Below, piece after piece: positions 52,157 to 63,601 of a DNA stretch of 64,000 nt. Source of the stretch: Sphaerulina vaccinii (lineage: Eukaryota; Ascomycota; Dothideomycetes; Mycosphaerellales; Mycosphaerellaceae); NCBI GenBank assembly GCA_022570795.1, contig JAKUDP010000006.1:1302001-1366000 (forward strand), read 5' to 3'. How positions within the stretch are numbered: position 1 is the first letter of the stretch; each line of letters starts with the position of its first letter. Below the pieces are notes generated by a model. That model made no database searches. It had not been told where the DNA came from and saw only the letters and a program-made list of their open reading frames with translations. The position numbers and the translations under genes were made by a program.

Positions 52157-53292
52157 ATGACCTTATTTTTGAGCCTCTGCTCGATACTCCGCCTCGTCAC
52201 AGCAGTTGCTCGCACAACCGCACCATCTGGCGCTCTCGTGGTTGGCAAGAATGGCACTTACTCGACCATCCAAGATGCCGTCGATGCCTTATCAACATCA
52301 TCCACAAAAGAACAGATCATCTTCATAGAGCCTGGGGCATACAGCGAACAAGTTTCCATCGCTTCGCTCAGCGGACCTTTGACCATATATGGCTCGACCT
52401 CGGATACCTCAGCATACTCTTCGAACGAAGTCATCATCACTGCAGCCGAGAGCCAGGCGACGCAGTCCACCAATGATCTCACAGCCACTCTCAGCGTTCA
52501 CACAAGCGACTTCAAGATGTACAATGTGAAGGTTGTGAATAGTTATGGGCAAGGCAGTCAGGCTTTGGCACTTTCTGCTTATGCGGAGGTATGTACCGGC
52601 TCATGTCTGTGGCATTTAGATTGTTGAAAGGATTCGTGGTCGGAGGTTTGATGCTGATGGTTCGCAACAGAACCAAGGTTATTACGCCTGTTCGTTCACA
52701 GGATACCAAGACACGGTTCTTGCCCAAGTTGGCGCACAGATATATGCCCAGTGCTACATCGAAGGAGCCACAGACTTCATCTTTGGCCAGAATGGCCAAG
52801 CTTGGTTCGAGCAGTGCGTAATTCCGACTTCTTACTGACGATTGTCCCTCAAGGCTGACCTTCATTCTCTCATGCAGATGTGACATTGGAGTCCTGAAGG
52901 CCTCGAAAGGATACATCGTTGCTTCAGGGAGAGCATCTTCCAGCAGTGCAAGCTACTATGTGATCAACAACTCAACAGTCGCGGCAGCTCCGGGCAATAC
53001 TGTCTCGAGCGGAGCATACTATCTTGGACGACCGTGGGAAGCATACGCACAAGTGGCCTTCCAGGATACATCGCTTTCGGACGTGATCAACTCTGCCGGA
53101 TGGGCAATATGGAATACGGGAGACGAAAGAACTGACAACGTTGTGTTTGGAGAGTATGGAAACACTGGAGATGGAAGTTCAGGTAGCCGGGCGAGTTTCG
53201 CCACTGAACTGAGTGCGCCAGTTGACATCGCCGATGTGCTTGGGAGTGGCTATGGCAGTGCTGCTTATTTCGATGCTGATTATGTACAATAG
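52157..53292 (+). CDS. Secreted pectin methylesterase (CE8)
   Basis: Three exons, 52157-52588, 52671-52813 and 52878-53292, give 329 residues, the usual size. A signal peptide (LFLSLCSILRLVTAVA) precedes GALVVGKNGTYSTIQDAVDA, the family's opening. Catalytic signatures occur after the first splice: GYQDTV (Asp ~158), YIEGATDFIFG (Asp ~179) and LGRPW (Arg ~243, Trp ~245). The enzyme demethylates homogalacturonan in plant cell walls, consistent with a plant-associated lifestyle. Intron 1 is 82 nt, intron 2 is 64 nt, and neither resembles the introner family. Confidence 0.95.
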
Positions 53293-54574
53293 ATGGCGAG
53301 GCTCATCTCGAAAGTCTGCTCTTCTTATTTATGACTTTTGTCATTCATCGTCCCTCTACTTCTTCGATTCTTGGCTCTGAAGCATGACATGGTCTGCAAT
53401 CTTTCCACAATCCTCACTTCCATTTCTCATCACAACGCTTCCGATTATCAGCTTCATATTGACTGGCGGACATCGTCGGATCGTTCAATCACATTGTGCT
53501 CTGGGCAGGAATGACAAGAACGTTTGACCGAAGCCAGGAATGTGGTTCGCTTCGCTACACGAGTCCCCCTTGATCCCAAAGGAGCGAAACACACAGCTTT
53601 GCGGCCATCACCTGTCCAGAAGAGGACGACACATGCACGGCACTTGCATGCGGCTGTTCAAGAAGTAATGCATTGACTGGTCTCCTGGACCGCTCAGTCT
53701 GCAGAGACGAAGCAATGCACACAAGAAAGATCACGCGCCGCCACTCTCAGCGGATGCGAATTGACCCATCAAGGCGTATAGCTATGTTGCTCTGGCGCTT
53801 CGCCGGACAGAGTATTGCGCTTTCAGATCCGGTCAGGCTTTCTACAGACATCGTTCTCCGCAACCCCACCATAGGGATGTCTCAGAGTGTTTTCGCCTGA
53901 GCGCAGTCTGGACTCGCGGTCTCGAAGGACTGACTGACATGCTCGCAATCTGAGATGCGGCGCGGGTTGCAATTGAATCAATCTTGGTGACTCGAACGAC
54001 CAAAGTCATGTTCTGGTTGCATGTCAAATGGATGAAGCCTGATCGTGCGAGGACTCGTAAGCTGGCTACACTCACCATCTGCAACCTAGGGAAAGATCCA
54101 AAAATGGCGTTCATGCACATGCATAACATATTCCGGAAACTCGGATTGACAGAGGATCGACTGTAGCATTCCAGCTGATCTTTCCCGTCAAGTCGGATCT
54201 GCTCGCATTAAGCTTATCTCTCCTGCGCAGACTGCGCCTGCTCATACACATTCTCGCTGCCAGCTGCACGGCTGTCTACATCTGCACAAGACTTCGCACG
54301 TTCGTTAGTCTTCTGGCACAATTGACAAGCAGCGTTGAGCCAAAGGTCGGATTCTGCACAAGCTCAATTGGAAAACCGATCAGACCTGATTCACAGACAA
54401 CACCATCAGGATACGCCATCAGCGGACATTTGACCAAAAGTTTCGTTACACTTCCTAGCGGCTGACTTCTCCATAGCAACAAAGGGTATGTTATGACATG
54501 CACACATGGTCTCTACTTGAAGGGCGGAGCACCCATACATTCCAGTGACTCGTCTCTCGTTGTCCGCATCTACA
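53293..54574. other. Intergenic region
   Basis: About 1.3 kb with only weak, shadow-like frames. It contains the terminator side of the pectin methylesterase and the amylase promoter. Confidence 0.4.
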
Positions 54575-56267
54575 ATGATGTCTCCTGTTGGTCTCCTGTC
54601 GACAATCCTCACCTTCGTGGTCTTGGCGCGATGTCTCACCCCAGCAGAATGGAGAAGCCAGTCCATATACCAGGTCATGACAGATAGATTTGCAAGGAGC
54701 GATGGATCAACAACGGCATCGTGCGACCTTGACGAGTACTGTGGGGGTACATGGATCGGCTTGATCAATCAACTGGACTACATTCAGCAGATGGGCTTCA
54801 CTGCGGTAAGTTTACTGCCATTGAATTGACTTGGGTCACAATCTAATTGTTCTGCGGCAGATCTGGATCAGTCCTATCGTGAAGAACAAAGTTCAGTCAA
54901 GTAGGGACGGCAACTCATACCATGGCTACTGGGCTCAAGATCTCTACTCTGTCAATTCTCAATTCGGCACCGCAGACGACCTCAAGGCGCTTTCCGATGA
55001 GCTGCATAGTCGCGGGATGTACCTTATGGTGGACGTAGTCCCCGTAAGTGTAGTAGGCAGAAGGCATGCGCTATCGACAGTGTCTCACTGAGCCCACATC
55101 CACTGGGGTACTAAGCTCAAAGACAGACACTTGATGAGACAGCCTGCGTTTTCAGAGATACTTGCTAACCCTTCTACCTACTACTTTTAGAACCACATGG
55201 CGTCGTTTTCTTCACAGGCGACAGTCGATTACAGCCAATTCAACCCCTTCAACAAGCAGTCCTACTTTCACACGCCGTGCACGATTGACTACGAAGACAT
55301 CAATTCTATCGAAGACTGCTGGATGGGCTCCAACACTGTCTCGCTTCCCGACCTCAGGACCGAGGATGCAACAGTCGCTAGCATGTGGCAACAATGGGTT
55401 AGCCAAATCGTGTCTGAATACTCCATCGACGGACTTCGCATCGACACTGCCTATGAAGTCAATCAAGGCTTCTGGGCCGGGTTCCAGTCTGCTGCAGGCG
55501 GCATGCATGTGCTAGGCGAAGTATGGAACGGCAGCCCCAACGTGCTCTGTCCTTATCAGAACTATCTTAGCGGCGTCATGAACTACGCTGCCTACTACTG
55601 GATCGTGCAAAGCTTTCAGAACTCGAGCAGCTCGATGACTACACTCGCGAGCAACATAAACTGGATGAAGTATACATGCAGCGATACAACTCTACTTGGC
55701 TCCTTCACCGAGAACCACGATAACCCGAGGCTAGCATCCTTCACAAGCTCAATAACAAGAATCAAGAACGCCATTGCTTTTCAGATGCTGAGCGACGGGA
55801 TACCAATCATATATCAAGGACAGGAGCAGAAGTTCAGTGGCGGTGTTGTGCCGACAAACCGCGAGGCACTGTGGACATCAGGCTACAGTCGAGATGCCAA
55901 GCTCTACATGCACATCCAGAAGCTCAATCAGATACGCTCGTGGGCAATTTTCCAAGACTCCGAATACGTTACTTTCGAGGCCACGCCAACAGCAATTAGC
56001 GACACTGCCATAGTTATGCGAAAGGGGAACAACGGGAAGCAGATCGTGGGAGTCTTCAACAACTGGGGTCCGGACTACAGTGGGACAGTCACAGTCTCTT
56101 CTGCCGCAAGTGGCTTCACCGCCAATCTGCAGGTGATAGAGGTCCTGTCGTGCACGTCCATGAGTGCAGACAGTCGAGGAAATCTCGGATTGACGATCAC
56201 ATCTGGTCAAGCTCAAGTGCTATACCCATCAGCAAGCTTGGCCGGCAGCGGCGTCTGCAATCTGTGA
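54575..56267 (+). CDS. Secreted alpha-amylase (GH13)
   Basis: Three exons, 54575-54805, 54861-55043 and 55191-56267, give 496 residues, similar to Taka-amylase. MMSPVGLLSTILTFVVLARC is the signal peptide. The mature start WRSQSIYQVMTDRFARSDGS and CDLDEYCGGTW are typical of fungal amylases. GH13 regions: VDVVP-NHM (region I, interrupted by the introner), GLRIDTA (nucleophile Asp ~223), LGEVW (acid Glu ~248) and FTENHDNPR (Asp ~315). It hydrolyses internal alpha-1,4 bonds of starch. Intron 2 is a copy of the introner family; intron 1 is ordinary (55 nt, branch TCTAATT). Confidence 0.95.
55044..55190 (+). mobile_element. Introner-like element copy C (intron)
   Basis: A 147-nt phase-0 intron within GH13 conserved region I of the amylase gene. 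It is nearly identical in its last third to copy B (TGCTAACCCTTCTACCTACT plus CTTTTAG) and shares AGAAGGCATGCGCT. The outer stem is TGTCTCA (55081-55087) with TGAGACA (55135-55141), and the inner stem TGAGC/GCTCA. The host gene is unrelated to that of copies A and B, so shared ancestry of the genes cannot explain the similarity. Confidence 0.92.
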
Positions 56268-56540
56268 GTAAAGCTGACAGCTTGTTGATGTAGATGAGAT
56301 GTATATACTGTACAGGAAAAGCACATATGAGGTCATCTTGATCGAGCATTTCCCGCCCTGTGAATTGACATTGTCTGCGCTACGTGGATTACAGATAGTG
56401 TGATCATTACGCTCACTGACACAGAGAAGTGGTGACACAATCATAAGATTGCTTCAAAGACTTACCTCTCGTAACCTACATATGAGGGAAAATGAACGAC
56501 CTACCGCCTCGCTCCTCCAAACACTCCTCCCTGCGACTAG

Positions 56541-56897
56541 TTAGTAGTAACTTTGCAAGAAATCTCTCGCCTGATCCCTAGCAGTCTCCGCAGCCAAAAC
56601 CGATCGCAGATCACCAGGATCACTGTTAGAAGCCACCCACCTCGCCCAGTTCTCATCATCATCATCAGGGAAGTCCTCGAAAAGCCGTGCACGACATGTG
56701 CAGCACGTGGGACTACGTTCAAGCCATCCAGTAATACACACTCTGCAATAGATTCCAACACGACAGCTACAGCCACTTAGGCTAACAGGATCGGTGGCAA
56801 GCTCTCTGCAGATCATACAATCCTCGCCTCCAGCATGCGGGACCAGCCCGGAGTTGTTCAGGAACTCGTTGCGTGTGGGGAGAGTAGGAGGAGACAT
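56541..56897 (-). CDS. Small RING-finger-like protein
   Basis: A 118-residue single exon starting MSPPTLPTRNEFLNNSGLVP. Residues ~27-72 have a RING-like Cys pattern: CMIC, then CSCRVGIYCRVC, then CCTCRARLF; the usual His is absent or replaced by Cys. The C-terminus is acidic then helical (DDDDENWARW; ARDQARDFLQSYY). It is probably an E3 ubiquitin ligase or related scaffold; small RING proteins of this kind are common in fungi. It starts in a CA-rich leader. Confidence 0.7.
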   Translation of the reverse strand: MSPPTLPTRNEFLNNSGLVPHAGGEDCMICRELATDPVSLSGCSCRVGIYCRVCITGWLERSPTCCTCRARLFEDFPDDDDENWARWVASNSDPGDLRSVLAAETARDQARDFLQSYY

Positions 56898-56997
56898 TGT
56901 ATGTATGTGTGTTGGATGAGAGAGGTAGGAAAGTGGGTAGATAAGTAAAACGAGAGAATGATGATGAGACTCTTATATACAATGCTCGTGCTCACGA

Positions 56998-57077
56998 TGG
57001 ACAAAGAATGGACAACAAGGCACTTTGTGACTGACAATGCACAAAGAACGGACAACAAGGCACGTTGACTGACAATG
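56998..57077. repeat. ~40-bp imperfect tandem duplication
   Basis: Two units, GGACAAAGAATGGACAACAA... and GCACAAAGAACGGACAACAA..., each ending GTGACTGACAAT or GTTGACTGACAAT, sit upstream of the RING-like gene. A third partial unit (TGGACAAAG) precedes them. It is non-coding. Confidence 0.75.
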
Positions 57078-57570
57078 GGACGCTTGAATGGCGAGATCAG
57101 GCTTTGTGCTGAAGCAACAACAATTCATTGCCTCCGATTTCATGGCTTTGATCAGCCTCCGTTTCAATACTCCAAAGCTCTGGCATCGCGTGATGCAGGC
57201 AAAGGAACCTCGGGCGGCTGCGAGTTATCGTGCGCGAGACGTTGTAACCTCTGCTGCTTTCGATGCATGTTCTATGCTGTTGTTACGCAAACCGACGCCT
57301 GAGCAACCTGTTACGTGTGAGCTTCGCTTGGAAGAACAGCAACATTGGTAGTCCTGATTGCCCTCTTGGTCTGGTGGTACCATCGTCTCCGGAATAGTTC
57401 TGGCCATCACAGACAATGGGCTCTTGACTGCTTTGTCAAATCTTGTAGCCGCATCCGGGCTCTGAAAGTCTTTGTTCGTCGTTGATCGAGTCTGATCAGA
57501 TGTTATGAGTGCTTCTGTGCCCGGACTACACTCATTCAGAGCCTCTTCTGCAGCCCAGCTTCTCACCATC

Positions 57571-58670
57571 ATGGCGCTCCCTCCTCCAGCGTGGACAGGT
57601 CCTCCTCCTCCGCCGCCTCCGGGACCTGCTCCTCCAGCACGATGCGACTTCGCCTGTTGGGTTTTGCGACAAACAGCATTTCCACTATTCGCAGCACCTC
57701 AATGCAGCGCTTTCCCACCTCTTTACGCTAGGCACTGGGAGTGCGAAAAGCCACTTCCTGGCTTATGACTTCCTCACTGGATCCCAATCTCCCCGAATCA
57801 TACTGTATGCCGAGCATGCTACAACCTTCATCATAACTCCCCTGCTGGCGTTATGTTTCCTGGTACACGACAGCGCCTACAGAATGTCTCTCCACCTGTG
57901 GGTTGGCAAAATCCCAATGGAGATGGCAACGTCCCACCCCCGTTCGCCAATTTCTTGACCAGGCTCTGCGACCCTTGTGAGAGAATCGAGCTGGACAAGA
58001 TTACCTCTCAGATCAATCAACTTCCCGGTCTCGCACCTCCTGTCGACTTGGTACTGGCAAATAATATGAGGGATTATCCACGATGGCAATGTACTTGCTA
58101 CCTGGAAGTGGGTTGGAGCCAGAACAATCCACCTCTTGGATGGCAGGTCCCACCGCTAGCAACTGGAGGGCCCGGCTGGGTTCGCAACTGGCCAAGACGC
58201 ATATGCAAGGTGGACCATATTCTTAACCATACGCGCATGAGAGCGACCCGGCTGGCGAATGACAACTGGCTCCGTAACGTTGCCAGAAATGGATCTGGCC
58301 AGCTGGTAACTGCTTCAGCAACGACCAAGAGGCTTCGCGATCAAATCGGTAGCTATCGAGCGTGTCGGTACGTAGTAGTCGTTGATTCATTGAGTAATCA
58401 GGTATGCTGACACTCCACAGATGCGGCGCAACAGTTGACACGATTATCAATCCTCCTGAGTTACTGATGTGCCTCTGCTGTGAGGGCATGATACGATTCC
58501 CTGCGGCCGACCTTGCAGGCTCGAACTATCAGACCGGCCTCCTGGCGCCGAACTTAGGAGGCACGCGCAGAAGCACAAGAGTAGCAGGCGGGAATCCTAA
58601 CCCAGGAACTAGCAATCGAGGAAGAGGAAACATGGCCTTGGGACGTCCTGTTCTTGCCGGAACTGCTTAG
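57571..58670 (+). pseudogene. Proline-rich Cys/Trp protein with in-frame TGA
   Basis: One frame runs from the ATG (MALPPPAWTG plus a run of seven Pro) to 58367, then across a 53-nt intron (58368-58420, splitting an Arg codon) to the stop at 58670: 349 codons. A TGA at 57766-57768 (codon 66) interrupts it. Coding character continues without a shift: HTVCRACYNLHHNSPAGVMF, LTRLCDPCERIELDKI, YPRWQCTCYLEVGW, and after the intron LLMCLCCEGMIRF. The paired Cys motifs could bind zinc. No splice site removes the TGA. It is either a recent pseudogene, a sequence error, or a gene starting at the ATG at 57808 or 57853. Function unknown. Confidence 0.55.
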
Positions 58671-59339
58671 GCCAATGGACTGAGCATTGGTCACGCCCGA
58701 TCGCAGTACCGCTTTCCCTTCACCTTGATAGCTTCGATATAGACCGGCCACCCAATGAAGGCAAGAATGACATAGTGATACCATCTGATCTTGACAGCCA
58801 TGCTCCAGGATACCTGAGTGTTTCAGAGTAGTTTCCGCATATCTGGTGTGTGTCTGCCACGAGATATAGCCTTTCGTCGTTATCGCTTCCTGAGTGTGAA
58901 CGCCTAGTCTTGGTCCGACAGCCACTTTGAAGCTGCAACGCCTTGTAGTAGTAGCTGTCGTGCGAGAACGAGCCGCTCGTCCATACCTCCTAGCAAGTTC
59001 TTCCTGCAGGATGAGCTGTAGTTGCCAAAAGTGTGGCTGTTCTGGAGAAGCAATTCTGAGAGCCATGGCTGCGAGTGTTCTTGGCATGCTAGATCTTGGA
59101 GCTCTGAAGCTCTTTTATCACACATGCCCAGCCTTGACAACGTTAGGCTCTCGAGACGACGGAAAGTCAAGAGTAGTGCAGGATCACTGTCCTGGGACTG
59201 ATTGTCCTCCTGACCTAGTCATGATCTCTGATCAGGTCATTCATCCTCAGAGCATCTTTCCACGAAAGTGTCCCAGCATCGAGCTTATCATGCCAGCTGT
59301 CTCTCGCGGTCCGCCATTCATCACTTGCCGTGAACTCCT
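58671..59339. other. Intergenic region
   Basis: No supported exon. Antisense frames in 58.55-59.17 kb are Arg/Ser/Leu-rich shadows. Confidence 0.35.
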
Positions 59340-60282
59340 TCACATGCGATCCACTCGTTCCACACACCATCGGCAGTCATGCAATACCATGTGTCCCCGC
59401 TCTGATCGTGCACTCGTGACAAGCTTAAGACTCTTGCTGTTCGCGAAGTAAAGCATGATCAGATTGTCACCGCTCACTCTGAATTTCGGCCTGGGTTCCC
59501 AGCTGAAGCTCCGCGGGTCCCGTGTTGCTTCGAGCTCGATATCGTGCGCTCGTCGTATCTGGTTGTGATGACGAGCGGGACAGTCAGCCCGCGACATCAG
59601 CATGACTGTCAGGAACGGTAGAGAAGCGCTAGGCCTGGTCTTCAACCAATGCTCCAAAAGCATAACATACTTTCTGTCGACGTCGAAGTTCCATTTCCAG
59701 CTATGCTTTGATGCTGTACTGCCACGAGAACATGGTTGCCGTGAGAATGCAAAGTAATTCTGGCTGTGGAAGAATGCCAGGGTTTCTATGCGCAAGGCTC
59801 TACAGACTTGAGTCATGTTGGCGCAGCCCTTCCACTTTTTAGGTCCAATTGGGAGACGATGGACATCTCCAGGGTACGCGGTAAGACAGCCTTGCTTTCG
59901 ATCACATTCAAGGCTATGATGAGTGTCCTCATAGCTGGCGACTCTGGAGCCAATGGAGCTGCTCCAATGTGTACTGCATGCAACCCGAGCGGTCGATGAT
60001 GAGATCGGTGGGCATTGCGAGCTGATATATCCTGATTCTCAGCTCTGCTGGGAGCTTCAACAAAGGGTTTCGAGCTTTGTTCTTCACCTCACGTCGCCTT
60101 TGCACGTAAGTCGTCCAAGGAAGAAGAAAAGGCTGTGCTCGGGCCCAGTAGCTTCGCGAGGTCTTGATGAGCAGTTTTGTTTCGCGCCATGGGATCTGGC
60201 AGATAGAGACGAGAAGCAATACCGGGAAACAGAAGATGACGGTCAGAACGAGCTTGTACTCTTCTTGCGGAGTCATCCCCAT
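59340..60282 (-). pseudogene. 2EXR-type gene with a frameshift
   Basis: The first frame starts MGMTPQEEYKLVLTVIFCF with a possible membrane helix, then PLLKLPAELRIRIYQLAMPT, the first 2EXR block. It stops at ~59929 (QSRQL then TGA). Another frame, open from before that point, carries AYPGDVHRLPIGPKKWKG and then NMTQVCRALRIETLAFFHSQ, the second 2EXR block (LxxVCRxxRxExLxxF), and runs to the stop at 59340. No GT-AG pair joins the two in phase, so a one-base indel between ~59995 and 59930 is the simplest reading. Downstream, FDVDRKYVMLLEHWLKT and MLYFANSKSLKLVTSA complete a normal-length protein (~310 residues). Confidence 0.55.
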
Positions 60283-60925
60283 GATGTCTATATGTCGGAT
60301 TGCTGGCGAAGTTCTTGGCGAGATCTCGAAGGTCCTGGCTGTGGACGCGACAGTAGAGCGCGGATCTGATCGCAATAGGCGTGCTTTTGATAAACGATAT
60401 AGCCACAGTGATATGTGTCGTTTCGGCATTGTGGCACGGGAGGCGCTCAAAGCTCCCGGCACCAATTCATTGCTCGTTATCGTTTCGCACCTCAAGCTTG
60501 TGTAGCTGTTGTAAGGCTGGGCAATCCTGCACCTTGGCGTGGAGGTAGAGGCGGAGCTCGTCTTGATCGATCGCGGACAATGACGAAGTGTCGGCCACAT
60601 GGAAGTAATATGAACACCTGAAAGGTGACCAGATCTTGACATGTTCTTATGCCGCTATGTAATGCTAATTCATCTATCCAGACCCCGCAATGCCATGCTT
60701 CATGCTCGCCTCCCTCATGCAGCTGCTGTAGTCCCTATATACAGCTCGACCATCAATCTCAGGTCTAGCAAATGCAAAGGCCTGTGTTGCGACAAAGCCT
60801 GTAAGAATGTATTGCTCCTTCGCTTTAGGCAGGAGATGCAATGCAATGCAATGCTCATGCTCGTGCTCATCTCTCTCATCTTCGCTTGAACGCTTGTCAC
60901 TAAATCCAAATGTAGGCCATCTCAC

Positions 60926-62449
60926 TCAGTACACCGAGCATCCAGCAGGTGCATTAGCTCTCCTGAAGGCTTCTCCAAAGAAGGATTGCATAGCAGTATA
61001 GTGGAACAGAATGCCTCCCAGTACTGCGAAATGCCAGATGTTATGGCTGCCGCCAAGGTAGTCGAACCATCCAGGCATGAAACGTTCCGGGATTTTGGCA
61101 GCGTATAGGCAGGCGCCAGTGAAGTACACCAATACACTCTTCAAGATCGGTGCGTAGAAGTATATCGTTGCCAACCAGCCTCGCTCAAAGGTCAGCTGCG
61201 CCATAGGCAGGAAGCCAGTGAGTGCTAGGGTCACGTAGAAGCCAACGCGTGCCCAGGCCATGTCTGCCCGGTTGAAGGTAGGATGCCAAGGTAAGATGAT
61301 GCCTCCGATGCCGAGGGCAAAGGTCAACGACATATAGATCCAGCGGCTGACAGGCTCGCAGTAGAATGCCGTGTACTCTGTCGTCATGATACTAGCCGCA
61401 ACGAGTAATGAGATGCCGGTGTAATCTACGCATGCAAAGCGCTTCATGAGTGTCTGGTTCGAGATGGAAGACATAGCATGCCACATTGTTGAGCAGACCA
61501 GACACTTGCATGCTGCAAAGAAGAAGGCACCTGCAATTACAATGTCGAAGGCAGTGGCATCGGTGAACGCAGGAGTCGAAGGATAGATCCAGAAGGCAAT
61601 TGCCAGGACGACGATCAAACCAATAGCGTGCGACCAGATATTGACAAACTCATTCGAGAGAGTGAAGCAGGACGTGATGCAGTGAAGCTTGTTTTCCGAG
61701 AAGCGATAACCAGACAGGATGTAAGGGTTTACCCGCCATGGCTCGGGCAACATGTCGTATGTGATCACTCCATTCTTTCGAGCATGGCTTAGAGCGACCT
61801 CAATCTTCGTCTTCATATGCTCTTTGGCTCGGCGCGCTGCGTCAGCTCCCTCGAGCATAAGATGGCCTGCTATGGAAGCGGTCTCGGCCGTGTAGGCAAT
61901 TCCAGAGTCCAGCATCTCATGGGCTGTAGCAATGGCACCCTTCTCGCGTATATGGTATGCTCGTTGCTCCAGCGCCGCAAGGTTCTCCTCCAGCATCTTG
62001 ACACCCTCCTGAACCTTCGCCTCGAGGCCCTCCTTCTTGGTCAGAGCATCTTTGTATTGTGCCTCCAGCGCATCTACGAATGCCTTGTGCCGCCTTCGCC
62101 CCGACTCTCGCATCTCATCGTACTCCTTCATACATCGCTGGTGAATCGCCGTCAAGGTGTCGAAGACAGTGTTGACTCCAGCGTCGAACTTGAGGTGGCC
62201 GTACTGTTCGACCATAGCCAGGCGTTTGCCCAGGTCGCTCAGGAAATCGTCAATGACGATCTGCACATTGTCTCGCTCTGTACTCCATGATCGCGGATTA
62301 TAGCTCGAATGTCTCCTTCGATTCCTAGCACGCTCGATTTCGGTATTGAACTGCGCACCAGAGGTGGCTCCTAGCGTCGGCTCCTCGTGAGACTCTGTTA
62401 TGGTCGTGGTAGTGCTACTGCTCGTCGCAGTACAGTAAGTCTGCGTCAT
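60926..62449 (-). CDS. PAQR / Izh3-like seven-TM receptor-type hydrolase
   Basis: A single exon of 507 residues. The N-terminal ~210 residues are cytosolic and mostly coiled coil (EMRESGRRRHKAFVDALEAQ; LEQRAYHIREKGA). The hemolysin-III/AdipoR core follows: NPYILSGYRFSENKLHCITS, TLSNEFVNIWSHAIG with the first conserved His, CSTMWHAMSS, CVDYTGISLLV, and SHNIWHFAVLGGILFHYTAM with HxxxH near the C-terminus. These His residues form the family's zinc site. Long N-terminal extensions are typical of yeast Izh3, which affects zinc and sterol homeostasis. No intron is needed. The specific ligand is unknown. Confidence 0.92.
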   Translation of the reverse strand: MTQTYCTATSSSTTTTITESHEEPTLGATSGAQFNTEIERARNRRRHSSYNPRSWSTERDNVQIVIDDFLSDLGKRLAMVEQYGHLKFDAGVNTVFDTLTAIHQRCMKEYDEMRESGRRRHKAFVDALEAQYKDALTKKEGLEAKVQEGVKMLEENLAALEQRAYHIREKGAIATAHEMLDSGIAYTAETASIAGHLMLEGADAARRAKEHMKTKIEVALSHARKNGVITYDMLPEPWRVNPYILSGYRFSENKLHCITSCFTLSNEFVNIWSHAIGLIVVLAIAFWIYPSTPAFTDATAFDIVIAGAFFFAACKCLVCSTMWHAMSSISNQTLMKRFACVDYTGISLLVAASIMTTEYTAFYCEPVSRWIYMSLTFALGIGGIILPWHPTFNRADMAWARVGFYVTLALTGFLPMAQLTFERGWLATIYFYAPILKSVLVYFTGACLYAAKIPERFMPGWFDYLGGSHNIWHFAVLGGILFHYTAMQSFFGEAFRRANAPAGCSVY

Positions 62450-63601
62450 GCTCGTGCTTCCTGGTCACTGTGTTCCTGGTGGTGTAACAATGCAATGCAA
62501 TGCCCCTCGTCGTGAAGCAGAAGGTCGTCGACGTCAGGTGGTTGGTGCTCGTATGGTCGGCCGTCTTCTGGTTCTGATTTGCTTTTCGCCTTATTAGACT
62601 AGCGCTGGTTCAAATGAGGCCTCGCTTGGTTCGGTATTGGCAAGCCACAGGAAGTTATTACAGAACAATCGGAGGGAAGTGTTGTTGTTGTTGTGGTAAG
62701 GACCGTGGTTGTTGAGAGAAAGCGTCACTCAACAGGCACACTCAGCATCATCATCATCATCATCTTTGTTCACCGTATCGATAGGAACAGAAGTTGCATG
62801 TGAAACAGACAGGAACTTGAACAGAACGTGAGCTGATGGCGTGTCGTGGTTGGCGCTGGCCCGCCGAGACCGCAAGCAGATTTAGCAGATTTGCCTCTAG
62901 GCTCTCGTCGTCAGATTATCGAGACCCACATCTCGGCACGTGCTGGACCCTTTCTTTGCATTGAGATGAAGGACTTTGTTCTTTCAGACTTCACCTTGTC
63001 TATCAAAAGAGTACTGAGCTGATCGCAATCGTTCAAACCGAGGGCTATGGGTACAGGCATATCAACAGTTCCGCAGCGACGTCAAGAAGTCCCGGGTCTG
63101 CTCCTCCACGAATCCGTACGATGAGGCAGGTAGTCAGCCATGTGGCCGGTGTACTGACTGACCTTCTCATTGTCCTGTTGATCGGAAGATCCGGTACTCT
63201 AGTGGATGTCAGTGGGAGTCTCACTTTCCTGTACAGACGTTATGCAGACGTAGAAGGCGAGGCAGGAAGTCACTCATAAGCCATTCTCTCATTATCCTAT
63301 TGACTGACAGATGTGGAACCTAGCGGCTGTATACAGATGTCTTAGGCTACTGCGTGGCTACTGTACAGACGTTTGTGGGAAAATGGAGAGCACGCTGTTC
63401 GATTGCCATCTGGCTAGCGTTGACTTATTCCGAAGAGATGGAAAGTCCAGCTCATACTGCACGCCGTTAGAAAAGGGCTTTTTGTTCTTATCCTGTAGTT
63501 CTGAATGATGCAGATTCCAAATCACGTCTTCCCTAGATCCCAGAAGCACATGCAGTCACAGTTCGTCGTAACCATCGTCGTAGTAGCAGCGACCATAACA
63601 G
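62450..63601. other. Intergenic region with microsatellite
   Basis: This is the upstream region of the PAQR gene. A (CAT)n microsatellite of six units lies at 62746-62763 and a GTT-rich tract near 62680. No exon is supported. Confidence 0.45.
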
